A DNA stretch of 64,000 nucleotides from Zoogloea sp. 1C4 (GTDB taxonomy: Bacteria; Pseudomonadota; Gammaproteobacteria; Burkholderiales; Rhodocyclaceae). Positions 47,408-55,862 of the stretch are shown piece after piece. A model generated the notes under the pieces. The model searched no databases. It saw only the letters and a program-made list of their open reading frames with translations, and was not told the origin of the DNA. The stretch is taken from NCBI RefSeq assembly GCF_009469605.1, contig NZ_SSXU01000001.1, positions 248,001-312,000 of the forward strand. The letters run 5' to 3'. The stretch's first letter is position 1. Each line of letters begins with the position of its first letter. The translations under genes and the position numbers were made by a program.

Positions 47408-48091
47408 TTACTTTGAACGGTTAGGATCAACGAGCCACGCGAGACTTAACGCGTCATCCAGGATGTCGGAGTTAAGCGCGATGCGAGTGCGGTTGGCGGG
47501 ACTATCGGTAATCGCACAGATGGCTCGGCTTGCGGCGCGCGCGATAGCCATGCGCTGTTCGGGAGGTGTGTCCGATGGCAGCCAAGTCGCTTTCGTCAGC
47601 GCGATCCCCAGCGCCACGAGCAGCTCGGCGTCGGAAGCCTCGGAGGTGGTGCCTACCTTCACCGTGCCGCGTGCGATCGCAGCCTGAAACTGGGCGCTAG
47701 CCTTACCTATGTCATGAAGTGCGGAGAGCTGCTGGACTCTCTGCACGTAATCGCCATTTTCATCTAGCGTGCCGTTGGCCTGCCCCTGCAGCAGCATAGG
47801 ACGACGGCCGGCCGTCTTCGCCGCAATAACCTCATCCCTCGCCACCTCTTCGCCATTCAGGTGGCGACGTATGAGCTCCAGCAGTTCGGCTGGCGGCTCG
47901 TATTCATGCTTCAGCCCACCCCTCCCTCTGCTGCGGACTGCCCTTGACGGCCATTCGACGGCCTTGAGCAGGTCACGCCATGCCCTAGACGTACCTGGAA
48001 GCCCAGGAAGCCTGAACGAAGCAAACTCCTCAGCGCTGAAAGCTGATCTTCCTAATAGCTCCTTATTTTGGAAGTCTGCTTCCTTTTTCAT
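47408..48091 (-). CDS. c: Mu-like c repressor
   Basis: A 227-residue repressor transcribed toward the left end. Residues about 20-75 form the Mu-type winged HTH: RLPGLPGTSRAWRDLLKAVE and SRGRGGLKHEYEPPAEL closely match the N-terminus of transposase A (KLPGMPGTERAWRDL, SRGRGGLRREYAPPAAV). Such shared domains let repressor and transposase compete for the same operator/enhancer. The remainder is helical and should provide oligomerisation. It is divergent from ner. Confidence 0.85.
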   Translation of the reverse strand: MKKEADFQNKELLGRSAFSAEEFASFRLPGLPGTSRAWRDLLKAVEWPSRAVRSRGRGGLKHEYEPPAELLELIRRHLNGEEVARDEVIAAKTAGRRPMLLQGQANGTLDENGDYVQRVQQLSALHDIGKASAQFQAAIARGTVKVGTTSEASDAELLVALGIALTKATWLPSDTPPEQRMAIARAASRAICAITDSPANRTRIALNSDILDDALSLAWLVDPNRSK

Positions 48092-48239
48092 TGCCTGGCT
48101 TCCAAAAAAATAAATGTATTAAAAACATGCATTTGCACGTGTTTTGACGCGGCTTTCCAAAAAACACAAAAAGGAATCTTGACGGCTTCTTTTTGATTCC
48201 TTATTCTGCGCACATCAAAACGCAGAACGAGGTTTAGAC
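48092..48239. promoter_or_regulatory. c/ner divergent operator and early promoter region
   Basis: An AT-rich region. A rightward promoter TTGACG (48179-48184) -17- TATTCT (48202-48207) fits Pe. AAGGAATC/GATTCCTT (48171-48178, 48195-48202) flank its -35, and TCTGCG/CGCAGA (48205-48210, 48221-48226) lie on its start. GGCTTCCAAAAAA-type words recur near 48106 and 48151. These are candidate sites for c, Ner and transposase. Confidence 0.6.
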
Positions 48240-48629
48240 ATGGCCCGCAAACCCCGCGCCGACTGGGACGCAGAAGACGTCAAGGCGGCGGTCCGGAAGT
48301 CTTCCCACAAGAGCTTTGCAGCCCTGGGCCGCGCCCACGGGCTTGAGGCCGGCACGCTGCGTGCAGCGCTGACCAAGAGCGCGCCGCGGTACGAGGCGAT
48401 CATTGCAGCGGCGCTGGGCCTGCAGCCCCAGGACATCTGGCCCAGCCGTTACACCCATGAGGCGTTGAAGGCGAACCCGTGGCGGCGGTTTGCGCTGGCT
48501 CGCGGCGCTGGAAATTCGGAAGGATTTGAACCCGAAGGAAAGCACAAAACCGCGCTAGGAATGGATTCTACGCGGCGCCCCGGTCGACGCAATGTCGACC
48601 GTACTGACATGTCTGTGGCGGGGGTTTGA
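48240..48629 (+). CDS. ner: Ner-like DNA-binding protein
   Basis: A 129-residue protein whose first 75 residues match Ner/Nlp (DWDAEDVKAAVRKSSHKSFA, ALGLQPQDIWPSRY). In Mu, Ner shuts down early and repressor transcription. The C-terminal 50 residues are an Arg/Gly-rich extension absent from Mu Ner. GAGG precedes ATG. Confidence 0.88.
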   Translation: MARKPRADWDAEDVKAAVRKSSHKSFAALGRAHGLEAGTLRAALTKSAPRYEAIIAAALGLQPQDIWPSRYTHEALKANPWRRFALARGAGNSEGFEPEGKHKTALGMDSTRRPGRRNVDRTDMSVAGV

Positions 48630-48631
48630 TC

Positions 48632-48757
48632 ATGTTCATTCGTGACTACGCCCTCAACACGATGATCGAGTGCGACACCGCGCGCTTCTGGAATGCTGGC
48701 CTGGAGATTTTTGGCCAGGACTGGGATGCGCTTGTGGTTTGGACGCATGGAGCTTGA
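48632..48757 (+). CDS. Small early-region protein
   Basis: A 41-residue frame (MFIRDYALNTMIECDTARFW) fills the gap after ner and ends one base before the next ATG. GGGGG lies upstream. Aromatic/acidic composition is protein-like. Function unknown. Confidence 0.5.
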   Translation: MFIRDYALNTMIECDTARFWNAGLEIFGQDWDALVVWTHGA

Positions 48758-48758
48758 C

Positions 48759-49196
48759 ATGCGCCGAATCGACACCCTGACCGGCGACCTGTTTGCGCTC
48801 TTGCCGCGGGCTGCGGAGAAGGCGCCGGGTAGCCAGAACTACTGCGCCGAAGTGGCTCACCTGGTGAGCGAGGCCCTGGCATCGGCCGGTGTTGATCGCA
48901 TCGAAGTGGCTGCGCGGATGACCCGCCTATCTGGCCGTGATGTGAGCAAGGACATGCTCTACGGCTACACGGCGGAGAGCCGCGACGCCTACAACCTTCC
49001 CTTCTACCTCGCGCCGGTGCTGGAAGCGGCGTGCGAGACCCACATCCTGACCCACTGGCTCGCCGAGAAACGCGGCGGCCAGCTGCTGGTTGGCAAGGCC
49101 GCGCTGGACGCGGAAATCGGAAAGCTGGAGCGCGCCCGTGACGAGGCAGGCAAGCGCATCCGGCAACTCAAACACGTGATGGGAGAACTGGAATGA
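48759..49196 (+). CDS. Mu-like early protein, unknown
   Basis: A 145-residue protein (MRRIDTLTGDLFALLPRAAE). The middle (IEVAARMTRLSGRDVSKDML) could be a degenerate HTH; the C-terminal 45 residues form a coiled coil (LDAEIGKLERARDEAGKRIR). GGAG precedes ATG 48759. Similar unannotated proteins occur in this place in Mu-like phages. Confidence 0.65.
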   Translation: MRRIDTLTGDLFALLPRAAEKAPGSQNYCAEVAHLVSEALASAGVDRIEVAARMTRLSGRDVSKDMLYGYTAESRDAYNLPFYLAPVLEAACETHILTHWLAEKRGGQLLVGKAALDAEIGKLERARDEAGKRIRQLKHVMGELE

Positions 49197-49396
49197 CCCC
49201 CAGCAAATTCTCGGCGGCCACGCGCGCACGCCGAAGCGCTCGGCTCGCCCGGCGCAACCGCGGTTACGACCTGACCTGCCTCAAACGGAATCGGCTGAAC
49301 GATCTCACCACGAGCCGTCGCCACTGCAAGCAGTACCTCACCAACGCCCGCCGTAAGGGCTGGCTGGTTCTCACCAAAGAATGGAGGGATCTGTAA
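49193..49396 (+). CDS. Small basic early protein
   Basis: A 67-residue Arg/Lys-rich protein (MTPSKFSAATRARRSARLAR), overlapping the previous stop by 4 bases and the next start by 1. The high charge suggests nucleic-acid binding. Confidence 0.6.
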   Translation: MTPSKFSAATRARRSARLARRNRGYDLTCLKRNRLNDLTTSRRHCKQYLTNARRKGWLVLTKEWRDL

Positions 49397-49674
49397 TGAG
49401 CACCGAAACCAAGCCCGAGCAGGATTGGCTTAACGCCACGACCGAAGCCCGCAAGCATGCATTCAATGTCGCCGCCGCAGTGCCCCCCGAGATGCTGAAG
49501 GGCATGCACAAATCGGTATGCGTTGCCCTGCAGGTGTGCGCCTTCCTTCAGGAGAAGGGTTTTGATGGGGCCGACCCTGCTGTTCTCGAAGGGTTGTTTA
49601 TCGCCCTTCAGATGATGGGCGGCCCCGCTGGAGCCGCCAACGTGGTTGGTTACTGCTCGGTCAGGAGCGCCTGA
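49396..49674 (+). CDS. Early-region hypothetical protein
   Basis: A 92-residue helical protein (MSTETKPEQDWLNATTEARK). It starts on the previous stop (TAATG) with GGAGGG upstream. Its 3' end overlaps a leftward gene by 25 bases. Function unknown. Confidence 0.6.
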   Translation: MSTETKPEQDWLNATTEARKHAFNVAAAVPPEMLKGMHKSVCVALQVCAFLQEKGFDGADPAVLEGLFIALQMMGGPAGAANVVGYCSVRSA

Positions 49675-49829
49675 ACGTGTTTGAAGAGGTAGTCAAACAC
49701 CGCCACAACTTGAGGGTCTTCGCTGGACTTGATCATCCTCTGGAGGCTGACGTCGTGGATCTGCCTGCTTTCAATCAGCGCGACGGTGAGTTGAGTGGCG
49801 AGTTTGGCTGCTTCGAGTTTGTCAGTCAT
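49650..49829 (-). CDS. Leftward small helical protein inside the early operon
   Basis: A 59-residue protein (MTDKLEAAKLATQLTVALIE, then RQIHDVSLQRMIKSSEDPQV) with clear coding character and GGAAG before ATG 49829-49827. It lies against transcription between two rightward genes and its end overlaps the 92-aa gene. The complementary frame reads poorly. A leftward gene here would need its own promoter under lysogeny, so it could be a lysogenic-state gene. Confidence 0.6.
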   Translation of the reverse strand: MTDKLEAAKLATQLTVALIESRQIHDVSLQRMIKSSEDPQVVAVFDYLFKHVQALLTEQ

Positions 49830-49924
49830 GAGGGTTCTTCCGTGAAGTTGAATGGTATGCAAGTTGGACGCCTGCAGCGCCATTCTAGCGGCATGAACCC
49901 TCGCCAAAATCGGAGGGTTGGGCT

Positions 49925-52201
49925 GTGACCCGCAAAACCCACTACACGTGTGCCGAGTTGGCAGCGATGAAGCTGCCGGGGATGCCGGGAACCGAACGCG
50001 CATGGCGCGACCTCGTGTCCCGCGACGCCTGGCCCAGTGTCGAGCACAAGAGTCGAGGCCGCGGTGGCCTGCGCCGCGAGTACGCCCCGCCTGCCGCTGT
50101 CGCCAAGCTCATCGACCGCGCCGAAGGCATCATCGCCGCCGGAGATAAGGCTGCCCGGGTGCAGGCCGTGGTGGCCGAGGTGGTGCGCCAGCAAGAAGCG
50201 GCCGACGCCACTCGCCAGGCCAAGGGCGAGGCCGCGCTGATGGCCCTGGTTGACAAGCTCACCCCCGGCCAGCGCACGCGCTTCGATGCCCGCCTGTCGA
50301 TCGTGCAGGGCTGGGAGATGTGGTTTGTGCAAGCGCAGCCGATCCGCAAGAAGGCCGGCCTGGACCTCTACGCCAGGCAATACAACGAGGACGACTTGCC
50401 GGCGCTGCCGCAGATCACCGCCGCCGTGCGAGAGGCCTACCCGACGATCTCGGCGCGCTCGGTGGAGCGCTGGCACACCGACTACAGCCGCGACGGCCTG
50501 GCGGGCCTGATCGACAAGCAGGACGGCCACCTGACGCGGGACGTGAACGTCTTCACCCGCCAGCCTGCGCTCTACAAGATGGCACTGGGCATCCTGATGG
50601 CCAAGCCGCACATCAAGAACAGCGACATGCGGGAGCTGTTGAAGCACGCCGCGGTGGATGGCGACACCGGCGAGATCCTCTTCGAGGTGCCGAGCATTTG
50701 GGCGACGGATCGCTTTCTGCGCGCCTGGCGCGAGAAGCACCCCGAGTTGCTGCTGGCGGCCACCGATCCGGACGCCTGGAAGAACAAGGCCATGGCTGCC
50801 GTGGGTAACGCCTCGGAAGACGTGCAGCGCCTTAACCAGCGTTGGGAGATGGACGCGACGCCGGCCGACTGGATGCTGCTCGACTCGGAGACCGGCCAGC
50901 GCAGGCGCTACACCTGCTCGGTGTGCATTGACGTGTACAGCCGCCGGATGATCGTGGTGCTGGCCCGTACCCCCAAGGCGCAAACGCACATGTTCTGCCT
51001 GCGCCTGGCGTTACTGGCATGGGGCGTGCCCGAGGAGATCGTTACCGACAACGGCAAGGACTACCTGGCTCGGGCCTTCAGGTTGATGCTCGCCGAGCTG
51101 AAGATCGCGCACAAGGTGACCAACCCCTTCAGCCCGTGGGAGAAGCCCCACGTGGAGCGCGGCATCGGCGTGATGCTGCACAGCATCCTGGAAGTGCTGC
51201 CCAACTTCGTGGGTCACAGCGTGGCCGAACGCAGCGCCATCGAAGCCCGCCAGACCTTTGCCGAGCGGCTGTTCAAGAAGGACAGCGTGGTTGAACTGGA
51301 TGTCGGCCCGGAAGAGCTCGACACGCACATCCAGAACTGGCTCACCGGCACCTATCACCAGCGGGAGCACGGCGGCACTGGTCAAACGCCTTTCGCCCGG
51401 GCGACTGCCTGGACCGGCAAGGTGCGCCACATCGACAACGAGCGCGCCCTGGATGTGCTGCTCATGCCCACGGCGGCAGGCGGTGGCACCCGCACCCTGC
51501 AGAAGAAGGGCATCGAGATCGAACGCGGCTGGTACGCGGCGCCGGAACTCTTCCGCAAGGTCGAGGTGGGCACTGAGGTGCTGATCCGCGAGACCGAGGA
51601 TTTCGGCCAGGTGGTGGTGTACCAGGGCGGCGAGTTTGTGTGCGTGGCCATCTGTCCGGAGCGCAAGGGCGTCTCCCGCAAGGAGCTTGCGGCCCACTGC
51701 CGCAATGCCCAGGCCAAGCGCATCAAGGCCGACAAGGCCGCACTGCGCAAGGCCGCCCAGGTTGACCCCGACAAGATGGTTGCCGACCTGCTGCGCAAGA
51801 AGGCGCAGGCCGCCGGCAAGGTGGCCTCGCATCCGGGCGCACGCGTCACCCACAACACCCCCGGCCTGCACCAGGCCGGAATGGCCGCCAAACGCATCGA
51901 CGGCGGCGCCGAGGCCCCGGCGCTTCCCGCCGACATTGCGCGCGCCATGGCGGCCAAGCAGACGCAACCCGAGAAAGTCACCCCGTTACCCGAGACCCCC
52001 GATCAGCGTTTCCGCCGCTGGCTGGCCCTCAATGCAACCGTCGAGAAAGGAGAAGTGATCGCAGACCCGAAGGCCCAGAAGTGGTGGGGCATGTACCCGC
52101 AATCGAGCGAGTTCAAGGCCCTTAGCAAGCGGCATCAAGCCCAGATGAATACGGGCACAACGGCTGCAACCGTCGTGCCCGTGAGAACTGCAACGAACTG
52201 A
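49925..52201 (+). CDS. A: Mu-like transposase A (DDE recombinase)
   Basis: A 758-residue transposase. Residues 1-65 form the Mu-type enhancer-binding winged HTH. End-binding helical domains follow. The catalytic RNase H core has Asp310 (EMDATPADW), Asp375 (VTDNGKDYL) and Glu411 (EKPHVERGIG), the last two 35 residues apart as in D,D35E enzymes. A beta-barrel and a Lys/Ala-rich C-terminal region (contacts MuB and ClpX in Mu) complete it. GTG 49925 has GGAGGG 7-8 bases upstream. Confidence 0.94.
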   Translation: MTRKTHYTCAELAAMKLPGMPGTERAWRDLVSRDAWPSVEHKSRGRGGLRREYAPPAAVAKLIDRAEGIIAAGDKAARVQAVVAEVVRQQEAADATRQAKGEAALMALVDKLTPGQRTRFDARLSIVQGWEMWFVQAQPIRKKAGLDLYARQYNEDDLPALPQITAAVREAYPTISARSVERWHTDYSRDGLAGLIDKQDGHLTRDVNVFTRQPALYKMALGILMAKPHIKNSDMRELLKHAAVDGDTGEILFEVPSIWATDRFLRAWREKHPELLLAATDPDAWKNKAMAAVGNASEDVQRLNQRWEMDATPADWMLLDSETGQRRRYTCSVCIDVYSRRMIVVLARTPKAQTHMFCLRLALLAWGVPEEIVTDNGKDYLARAFRLMLAELKIAHKVTNPFSPWEKPHVERGIGVMLHSILEVLPNFVGHSVAERSAIEARQTFAERLFKKDSVVELDVGPEELDTHIQNWLTGTYHQREHGGTGQTPFARATAWTGKVRHIDNERALDVLLMPTAAGGGTRTLQKKGIEIERGWYAAPELFRKVEVGTEVLIRETEDFGQVVVYQGGEFVCVAICPERKGVSRKELAAHCRNAQAKRIKADKAALRKAAQVDPDKMVADLLRKKAQAAGKVASHPGARVTHNTPGLHQAGMAAKRIDGGAEAPALPADIARAMAAKQTQPEKVTPLPETPDQRFRRWLALNATVEKGEVIADPKAQKWWGMYPQSSEFKALSKRHQAQMNTGTTAATVVPVRTATN

Positions 52202-52211
52202 GACCCTGATT

Positions 52212-52967
52212 ATGCAGATGAACCTTGCGCCTCACAAGGCGCTCCCCGCGGGCGTCGTACCCATCGCCGCACTCGACCTGGTCAGCGTGACGGTGGAGAA
52301 GCTCATCAACCGCCACGCCGGCCTGCCCGGCATCGGCGTGCTGTACGGCCCGCCGGGCCGCGGCAAGAGCATGGCCGCCGGGGCCATGGTGATGGCCTAC
52401 CGCGCGTACTACATCCAGGTGGCCAACGCCTGGCGCGTTAAACCCATGCTCCAGAAGATCCTGCTGGAAATGGGCGTCGCCATCCCCAAGAAGTGCCGCA
52501 CCGAGGCCGACCTGCTCGACCTGGTGAGCAGCCAGCTTGCCGCCAGCCGGCGCCCGCTGATCCTGGACGAAGCCGACCGTCTGGTCGCCAAGGAAGCCAT
52601 GATCGAAACGGTGCGGGACATCTTCGAGATGAGCCGCGCCCCGATCCTGCTCGTCGGCTCCGACGACCTGCGCACCGAGCTGCGCAACTACCCCACCACC
52701 CACAGCCGCGTGCGCTCCTGGGTACCGGCCCAGCCGGTCACCCTGGCCGATGCCGCCAAGCTCGCCACCGTGTACGCCCCCGGCATCCAGATCGCCGCCG
52801 ACCTCCTCGAGGAGATCGTCGATCGCGTCGCCGGATCGGTCCGCTACACCTGCGTGAACCTCGAACGCGTGCTCGATGAAGCCATGGTGATGGGCGAGGA
52901 CGTGATGGACCTTGCTCGCTGGGGCGACCGCCCGATCTACAACGACGAGACCGAGGGGGAGGCGTGA
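52212..52967 (+). CDS. B: Transposition target-selection ATPase B (MuB-like)
   Basis: A 251-residue AAA+ ATPase with Walker A (GPPGRGKS), Walker B (LILDEAD), sensor-like LLVGSDDLR and a helical C-terminus. MuB binds target DNA and activates transposase A. It lacks the N-terminal HTH of Mu's 312-residue protein, as in shorter TniB/MuB relatives. It follows A by 10 bases. Confidence 0.9.
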   Translation: MQMNLAPHKALPAGVVPIAALDLVSVTVEKLINRHAGLPGIGVLYGPPGRGKSMAAGAMVMAYRAYYIQVANAWRVKPMLQKILLEMGVAIPKKCRTEADLLDLVSSQLAASRRPLILDEADRLVAKEAMIETVRDIFEMSRAPILLVGSDDLRTELRNYPTTHSRVRSWVPAQPVTLADAAKLATVYAPGIQIAADLLEEIVDRVAGSVRYTCVNLERVLDEAMVMGEDVMDLARWGDRPIYNDETEGEA

Positions 52968-53242
52968 TGGAACACGTCTTGTTCGTCTGGGCATCCGGAC
53001 GCATTCAATACGGAACTGCATTGCCGCATGGGGCAATCGAGGTCGCGCGGGGCGAGCCTGCAGACCTTATGCAAGCGGTGCTGTACATGGGGCAGACCAA
53101 CCAGCAGCACGGTTACTGGGAGGTTCCTAGCGTTGCCGCGCTGCAGGACGACCCGCGTAGGGCTGTTGATGCGCTGATCGCGTGGACCCCGCGGTTCCGC
53201 GCCGCACTGAAAGAGGTGGAGGAGGCCCGTAATGAGCCGTAA
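52967..53242 (+). CDS. Mu-like hypothetical protein
   Basis: A 91-residue protein (MEHVLFVWASGRIQYGTALP). ATG 52967 overlaps the B stop (TGATG) after GAGGGGGAGG. Function unknown; no membrane span. Confidence 0.6.
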   Translation: MEHVLFVWASGRIQYGTALPHGAIEVARGEPADLMQAVLYMGQTNQQHGYWEVPSVAALQDDPRRAVDALIAWTPRFRAALKEVEEARNEP

Positions 53243-53864
53243 GCCCGCCCACCTCGAAATGATCGGCGGCAAGTCGCCCCGCCAGCGCATCTGGGAGGCC
53301 ATCCGCGCCGCCGTCGACTATGAGGGTGGCTTCACCGCCGCCGACATCGCTCGCACCTGCAAGGTCGAAGCGCCGGCTGTCAGCGAATACCTTCGGGCGC
53401 TGCACCTGGGCGGCTACCTTGGGCGCCACGACCTCGTGCGCCGCGGCGACGCCGCCCGTTACTGGATCGAACGAGACAACGGCGTCGAAGCCCCCCGCGT
53501 GCGCAAGGACGGAAGCGAGGCCACCGGCAACCGCGGCAACGAAGCCATGTGGCAGGCCATGCGCAACTTCCTGCCCACCTTCGACTTCCGCGAGGTGGCC
53601 GCCTACGCCAGCACCGCCGACCACCCGGTGCTGCCCGACACCGCCAAGGCCTATGTGCTCGCCCTGCATGCGGCCGGCTACCTGGAGGAGATCCAGCCCG
53701 CCAAGCGAGGCTGCCAGGCAAAGCCGGCCCGCTACAGCCTCAAGCGCGACCACGACAACGGCCCTCGTCCGCCCATGATCCAGCGGACCCACACCGTGTT
53801 CGACCCGAACCTCGGTCGCGTCGTCTGGCGTGAAGAGCCCATCTGGGACGACTGCCATGCTTGA
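53232..53864 (+). CDS. Protein with two winged-helix-like repeats
   Basis: A 210-residue protein. Residues 15-75 (YEGGFTAADIARTCKVEAPA then YLRALHLGGYLGR) and 100-155 (FDFREVAAYASTADHPVLPD then YVLALHAAGYLEE) are similar to each other and look like winged helices. A DNA-binding early regulator is likely. It overlaps its upstream neighbour by 11 bases and the downstream gene by 8. Confidence 0.65.
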   Translation: MSRKPAHLEMIGGKSPRQRIWEAIRAAVDYEGGFTAADIARTCKVEAPAVSEYLRALHLGGYLGRHDLVRRGDAARYWIERDNGVEAPRVRKDGSEATGNRGNEAMWQAMRNFLPTFDFREVAAYASTADHPVLPDTAKAYVLALHAAGYLEEIQPAKRGCQAKPARYSLKRDHDNGPRPPMIQRTHTVFDPNLGRVVWREEPIWDDCHA

Positions 53865-54219
53865 GTCAAAACCCACCCTGCTGGAGTCCATCAAGGGCCC
53901 CACGTGGCGGCGCCTCTTGCGCGAGGCGCTCGCCGAGCTGGGCAGCAAGCAGCGCGTTGCCGACCGCCTGGGCGTCTCCCGGCCCTACGTCTCCCGCGTC
54001 ATGTCGGGCGACATCGACCCGCCGCCGCAGACCTTCATCGACCGCGTGACGTATCGGCTTGAAGTGGTGCAGTGCCCGCACACCTTCCAGCAGCAACCCC
54101 GCGGCGACTGCCGAGGCGCTCTCGCTCCGGCCCCCACTCACAACCCGTTTCGACTCGCACTGTGGCAACGCTGCCAGACCTGCGAGCACAAGCCCGCTCA
54201 CCCCGAGAAGGAGTCCTGA
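53857..54219 (+). CDS. HTH (Cro-like) phage protein
   Basis: A 120-residue protein. Residues 25-55 (LGSKQRVADRLGVSRPYVSR) form an HTH. Two Cys residues in the C-terminus (WQRCQTCEH) with CPH upstream could bind zinc. ATG 53857 lies inside the previous gene. Confidence 0.65.
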   Translation: MLESKPTLLESIKGPTWRRLLREALAELGSKQRVADRLGVSRPYVSRVMSGDIDPPPQTFIDRVTYRLEVVQCPHTFQQQPRGDCRGALAPAPTHNPFRLALWQRCQTCEHKPAHPEKES

Positions 54220-54220
54220 G

Positions 54221-54655
54221 ATGTCTCACTCGATTGCAGTCGCCCAGGCGTTGGCCGCTCGCCGCGCCGCGGTGTTCAACCAGCGTTACCCCGTTGGGTC
54301 GCGCGTGATGTTTGTGCCCGTCGTGGGCGCCCAGCCGGTGTTGAAGATCACCTCGTCCAAGGCGTTTCCCGTGGCGGGCGCGGTCCGGGTTCACGTGGTG
54401 GGTTGCCACGCAGCGGTGGATGCGGACATGTGCTTTACGCCGGCGCCAGCGGCGCGGGAGCGCTGCCCGGAGCGGGCGCTGTCCGCCTGGCAGTTGGCCG
54501 CAGCCTTCGTGGTGGGTTTCACCGCAGCGGTTCTGCTTGGACTGATGCTGCCGCCGGCTCGGGCCGTGTCGCCGGAGATGATCAGCATCGACTGCGACGC
54601 CCCGCCGGCCGGCGAGGTGGAGCTGGTGGATGAGGACGGGAGGGCGCAAGCATGA
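54221..54655 (+). CDS. Phage membrane protein, unknown
   Basis: A 144-residue protein with one membrane span near residues 90-110 (LAAAFVVGFTAAVLLGLML), preceded by a soluble 85-residue part. GAAGGAG lies before ATG. The next gene overlaps by 4 bases. Confidence 0.6.
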   Translation: MSHSIAVAQALAARRAAVFNQRYPVGSRVMFVPVVGAQPVLKITSSKAFPVAGAVRVHVVGCHAAVDADMCFTPAPAARERCPERALSAWQLAAAFVVGFTAAVLLGLMLPPARAVSPEMISIDCDAPPAGEVELVDEDGRAQA

Positions 54656-55062
54656 GCGATCACGCTGAAACCCTACAGGCTGAAGCGCGCGAAATCGTCG
54701 AATGGCTGTTCGCCCAGGTGAAAGTCTATCGGCGCCACGCCCCAGCACTCACCGAAGACATCAAGCGCTTCGAGGATGCAGCCGCGCTGATCGACAGCTT
54801 CCGGGCCGGCCTCGCAGTTGTTCCGCCGCATCGGGCGCTGCACATGGAGCTGGTGCGCTGGGTGCGGCCGACCGCAGATCTGCCTGATGGTGACGTGGTC
54901 GTGATGGTTGTCGTGAACGGCGTCGTGACCAGGGGCGTTCTTGAACCCTCTGGCTGGCACGAAGCGGGCGGCATGCGCTTCATGGCCCCCGTGCAGTTCT
55001 GGGCCTATTACCCCACCGGCCCGCAGATGCACGACGCCCTGACTGAGGAGGCCGCAGCATGA
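54652..55062 (+). CDS. Phage hypothetical protein with DUF551-like C-terminus
   Basis: A 136-residue protein. The N-terminal half is helical; the second half (WVRPTADLPDGDVVVMVVVN to FMAPVQFWAYYPTGP) resembles the DUF551 fold of small phage proteins. Coupled to both neighbours by ATGA overlaps. Role unknown. Confidence 0.6.
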   Translation: MSDHAETLQAEAREIVEWLFAQVKVYRRHAPALTEDIKRFEDAAALIDSFRAGLAVVPPHRALHMELVRWVRPTADLPDGDVVVMVVVNGVVTRGVLEPSGWHEAGGMRFMAPVQFWAYYPTGPQMHDALTEEAAA

Positions 55063-55433
55063 GCGCCCTGGTCAGCGTCACGATCTGCACCGCAGACCGG
55101 CAGATTTTCCGGTTTCCGGATCTCGACTCCGCCGCGAGTTTCCGTCGCGCTCACACCCGCGTCGGCGGTGCCGCACTGGCGGCCCCGCGCCGTGCCGACG
55201 TGCGCGAGCGCGGAGAGAATCGGCTGCTGGTGTTGAAGCACCTTTCGACCGTCGATCAAGCAACGAGCGTGCAGATTGCGGCCGCCATGCAGCGGACCGA
55301 CCACACGATCAACAAGCTGATCACCAAGCTCCTAGACGGCGAGCAGATCAAGGTTGTGCATCGCGGTGCCCGCGGCCAGCGCCACTACAGCATCACCGAC
55401 AAGGGCCGTGCGGAGGTGGCGTGCCATGTCTAG
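55059..55433 (+). CDS. Winged-helix (MarR-like) phage protein
   Basis: A 124-residue protein. Residues 50-120 form a winged helix (LLVLKHLSTVDQATSVQIAA, HTINKLITKLLDGEQIKVVH, RGQRHYSITDKG). It is probably a phage regulator. It overlaps both neighbours. Confidence 0.65.
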   Translation: MSALVSVTICTADRQIFRFPDLDSAASFRRAHTRVGGAALAAPRRADVRERGENRLLVLKHLSTVDQATSVQIAAAMQRTDHTINKLITKLLDGEQIKVVHRGARGQRHYSITDKGRAEVACHV

Positions 55434-55713
55434 CACCCAGACCCGCAAGGCCATCGAGACGGCGCTGGATGCCTACGAGGCCATCCTGGCCGACGGGCTC
55501 AACTTCATCCACATCGAGATCTGCAAGTGGGCGCCGCCGCGCATCCTCGTGGTGGGCGTTCCCCAGCTCGCCGACCTGCCCGGCGCCTGCTGCACGGGCC
55601 CGACGCCGGACGGCGGCGAAGAGTGGCAAGCCGACTACCACGGCGCCCGGCTGGTGTGGTTCCGCGACGTGGGCCAATACCCCCGCCGACTGGTGAAGGG
55701 GGCGCAGTCGTGA
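55426..55713 (+). CDS. Phage hypothetical protein
   Basis: A 95-residue protein (MSSTQTRKAIETALDAYEAI). ATG 55426 overlaps the previous gene by 8 bases after CGGAGGTGG. Function unknown. Confidence 0.55.
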   Translation: MSSTQTRKAIETALDAYEAILADGLNFIHIEICKWAPPRILVVGVPQLADLPGACCTGPTPDGGEEWQADYHGARLVWFRDVGQYPRRLVKGAQS

Positions 55714-55856
55714 TCCGCGTCTATGTCGCCCTGGTCCTGCTGCTGCTCTCCGGCGCGTCGCTGTACGCGACCGGCCATCCCATCCTCAAACCCATTGGCG
55801 CTGTCGAGATCCTCGTCGCGCTGCTCGGGCTGCACGCCCACTACACCCAGGAGTAA
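55710..55856 (+). CDS. Small two-span membrane protein
   Basis: A 48-residue hydrophobic protein starting with GTG (overlapping TGA), with AAGGGGG upstream. Two spans (VYVALVLLLLSGASLYA and VEILVALLGLHA) fill it. It could be a holin-like or regulatory small membrane protein. Confidence 0.6.
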   Translation: MIRVYVALVLLLLSGASLYATGHPILKPIGAVEILVALLGLHAHYTQE

Positions 55857-55862
55857 CGCCAC

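Noticed and set aside
49677..49928. Rightward 83-codon frame covering the leftward 59-aa gene
   Set aside because: The leftward frame has a better ribosome-binding site and more protein-like sequence; both are unlikely to be real.
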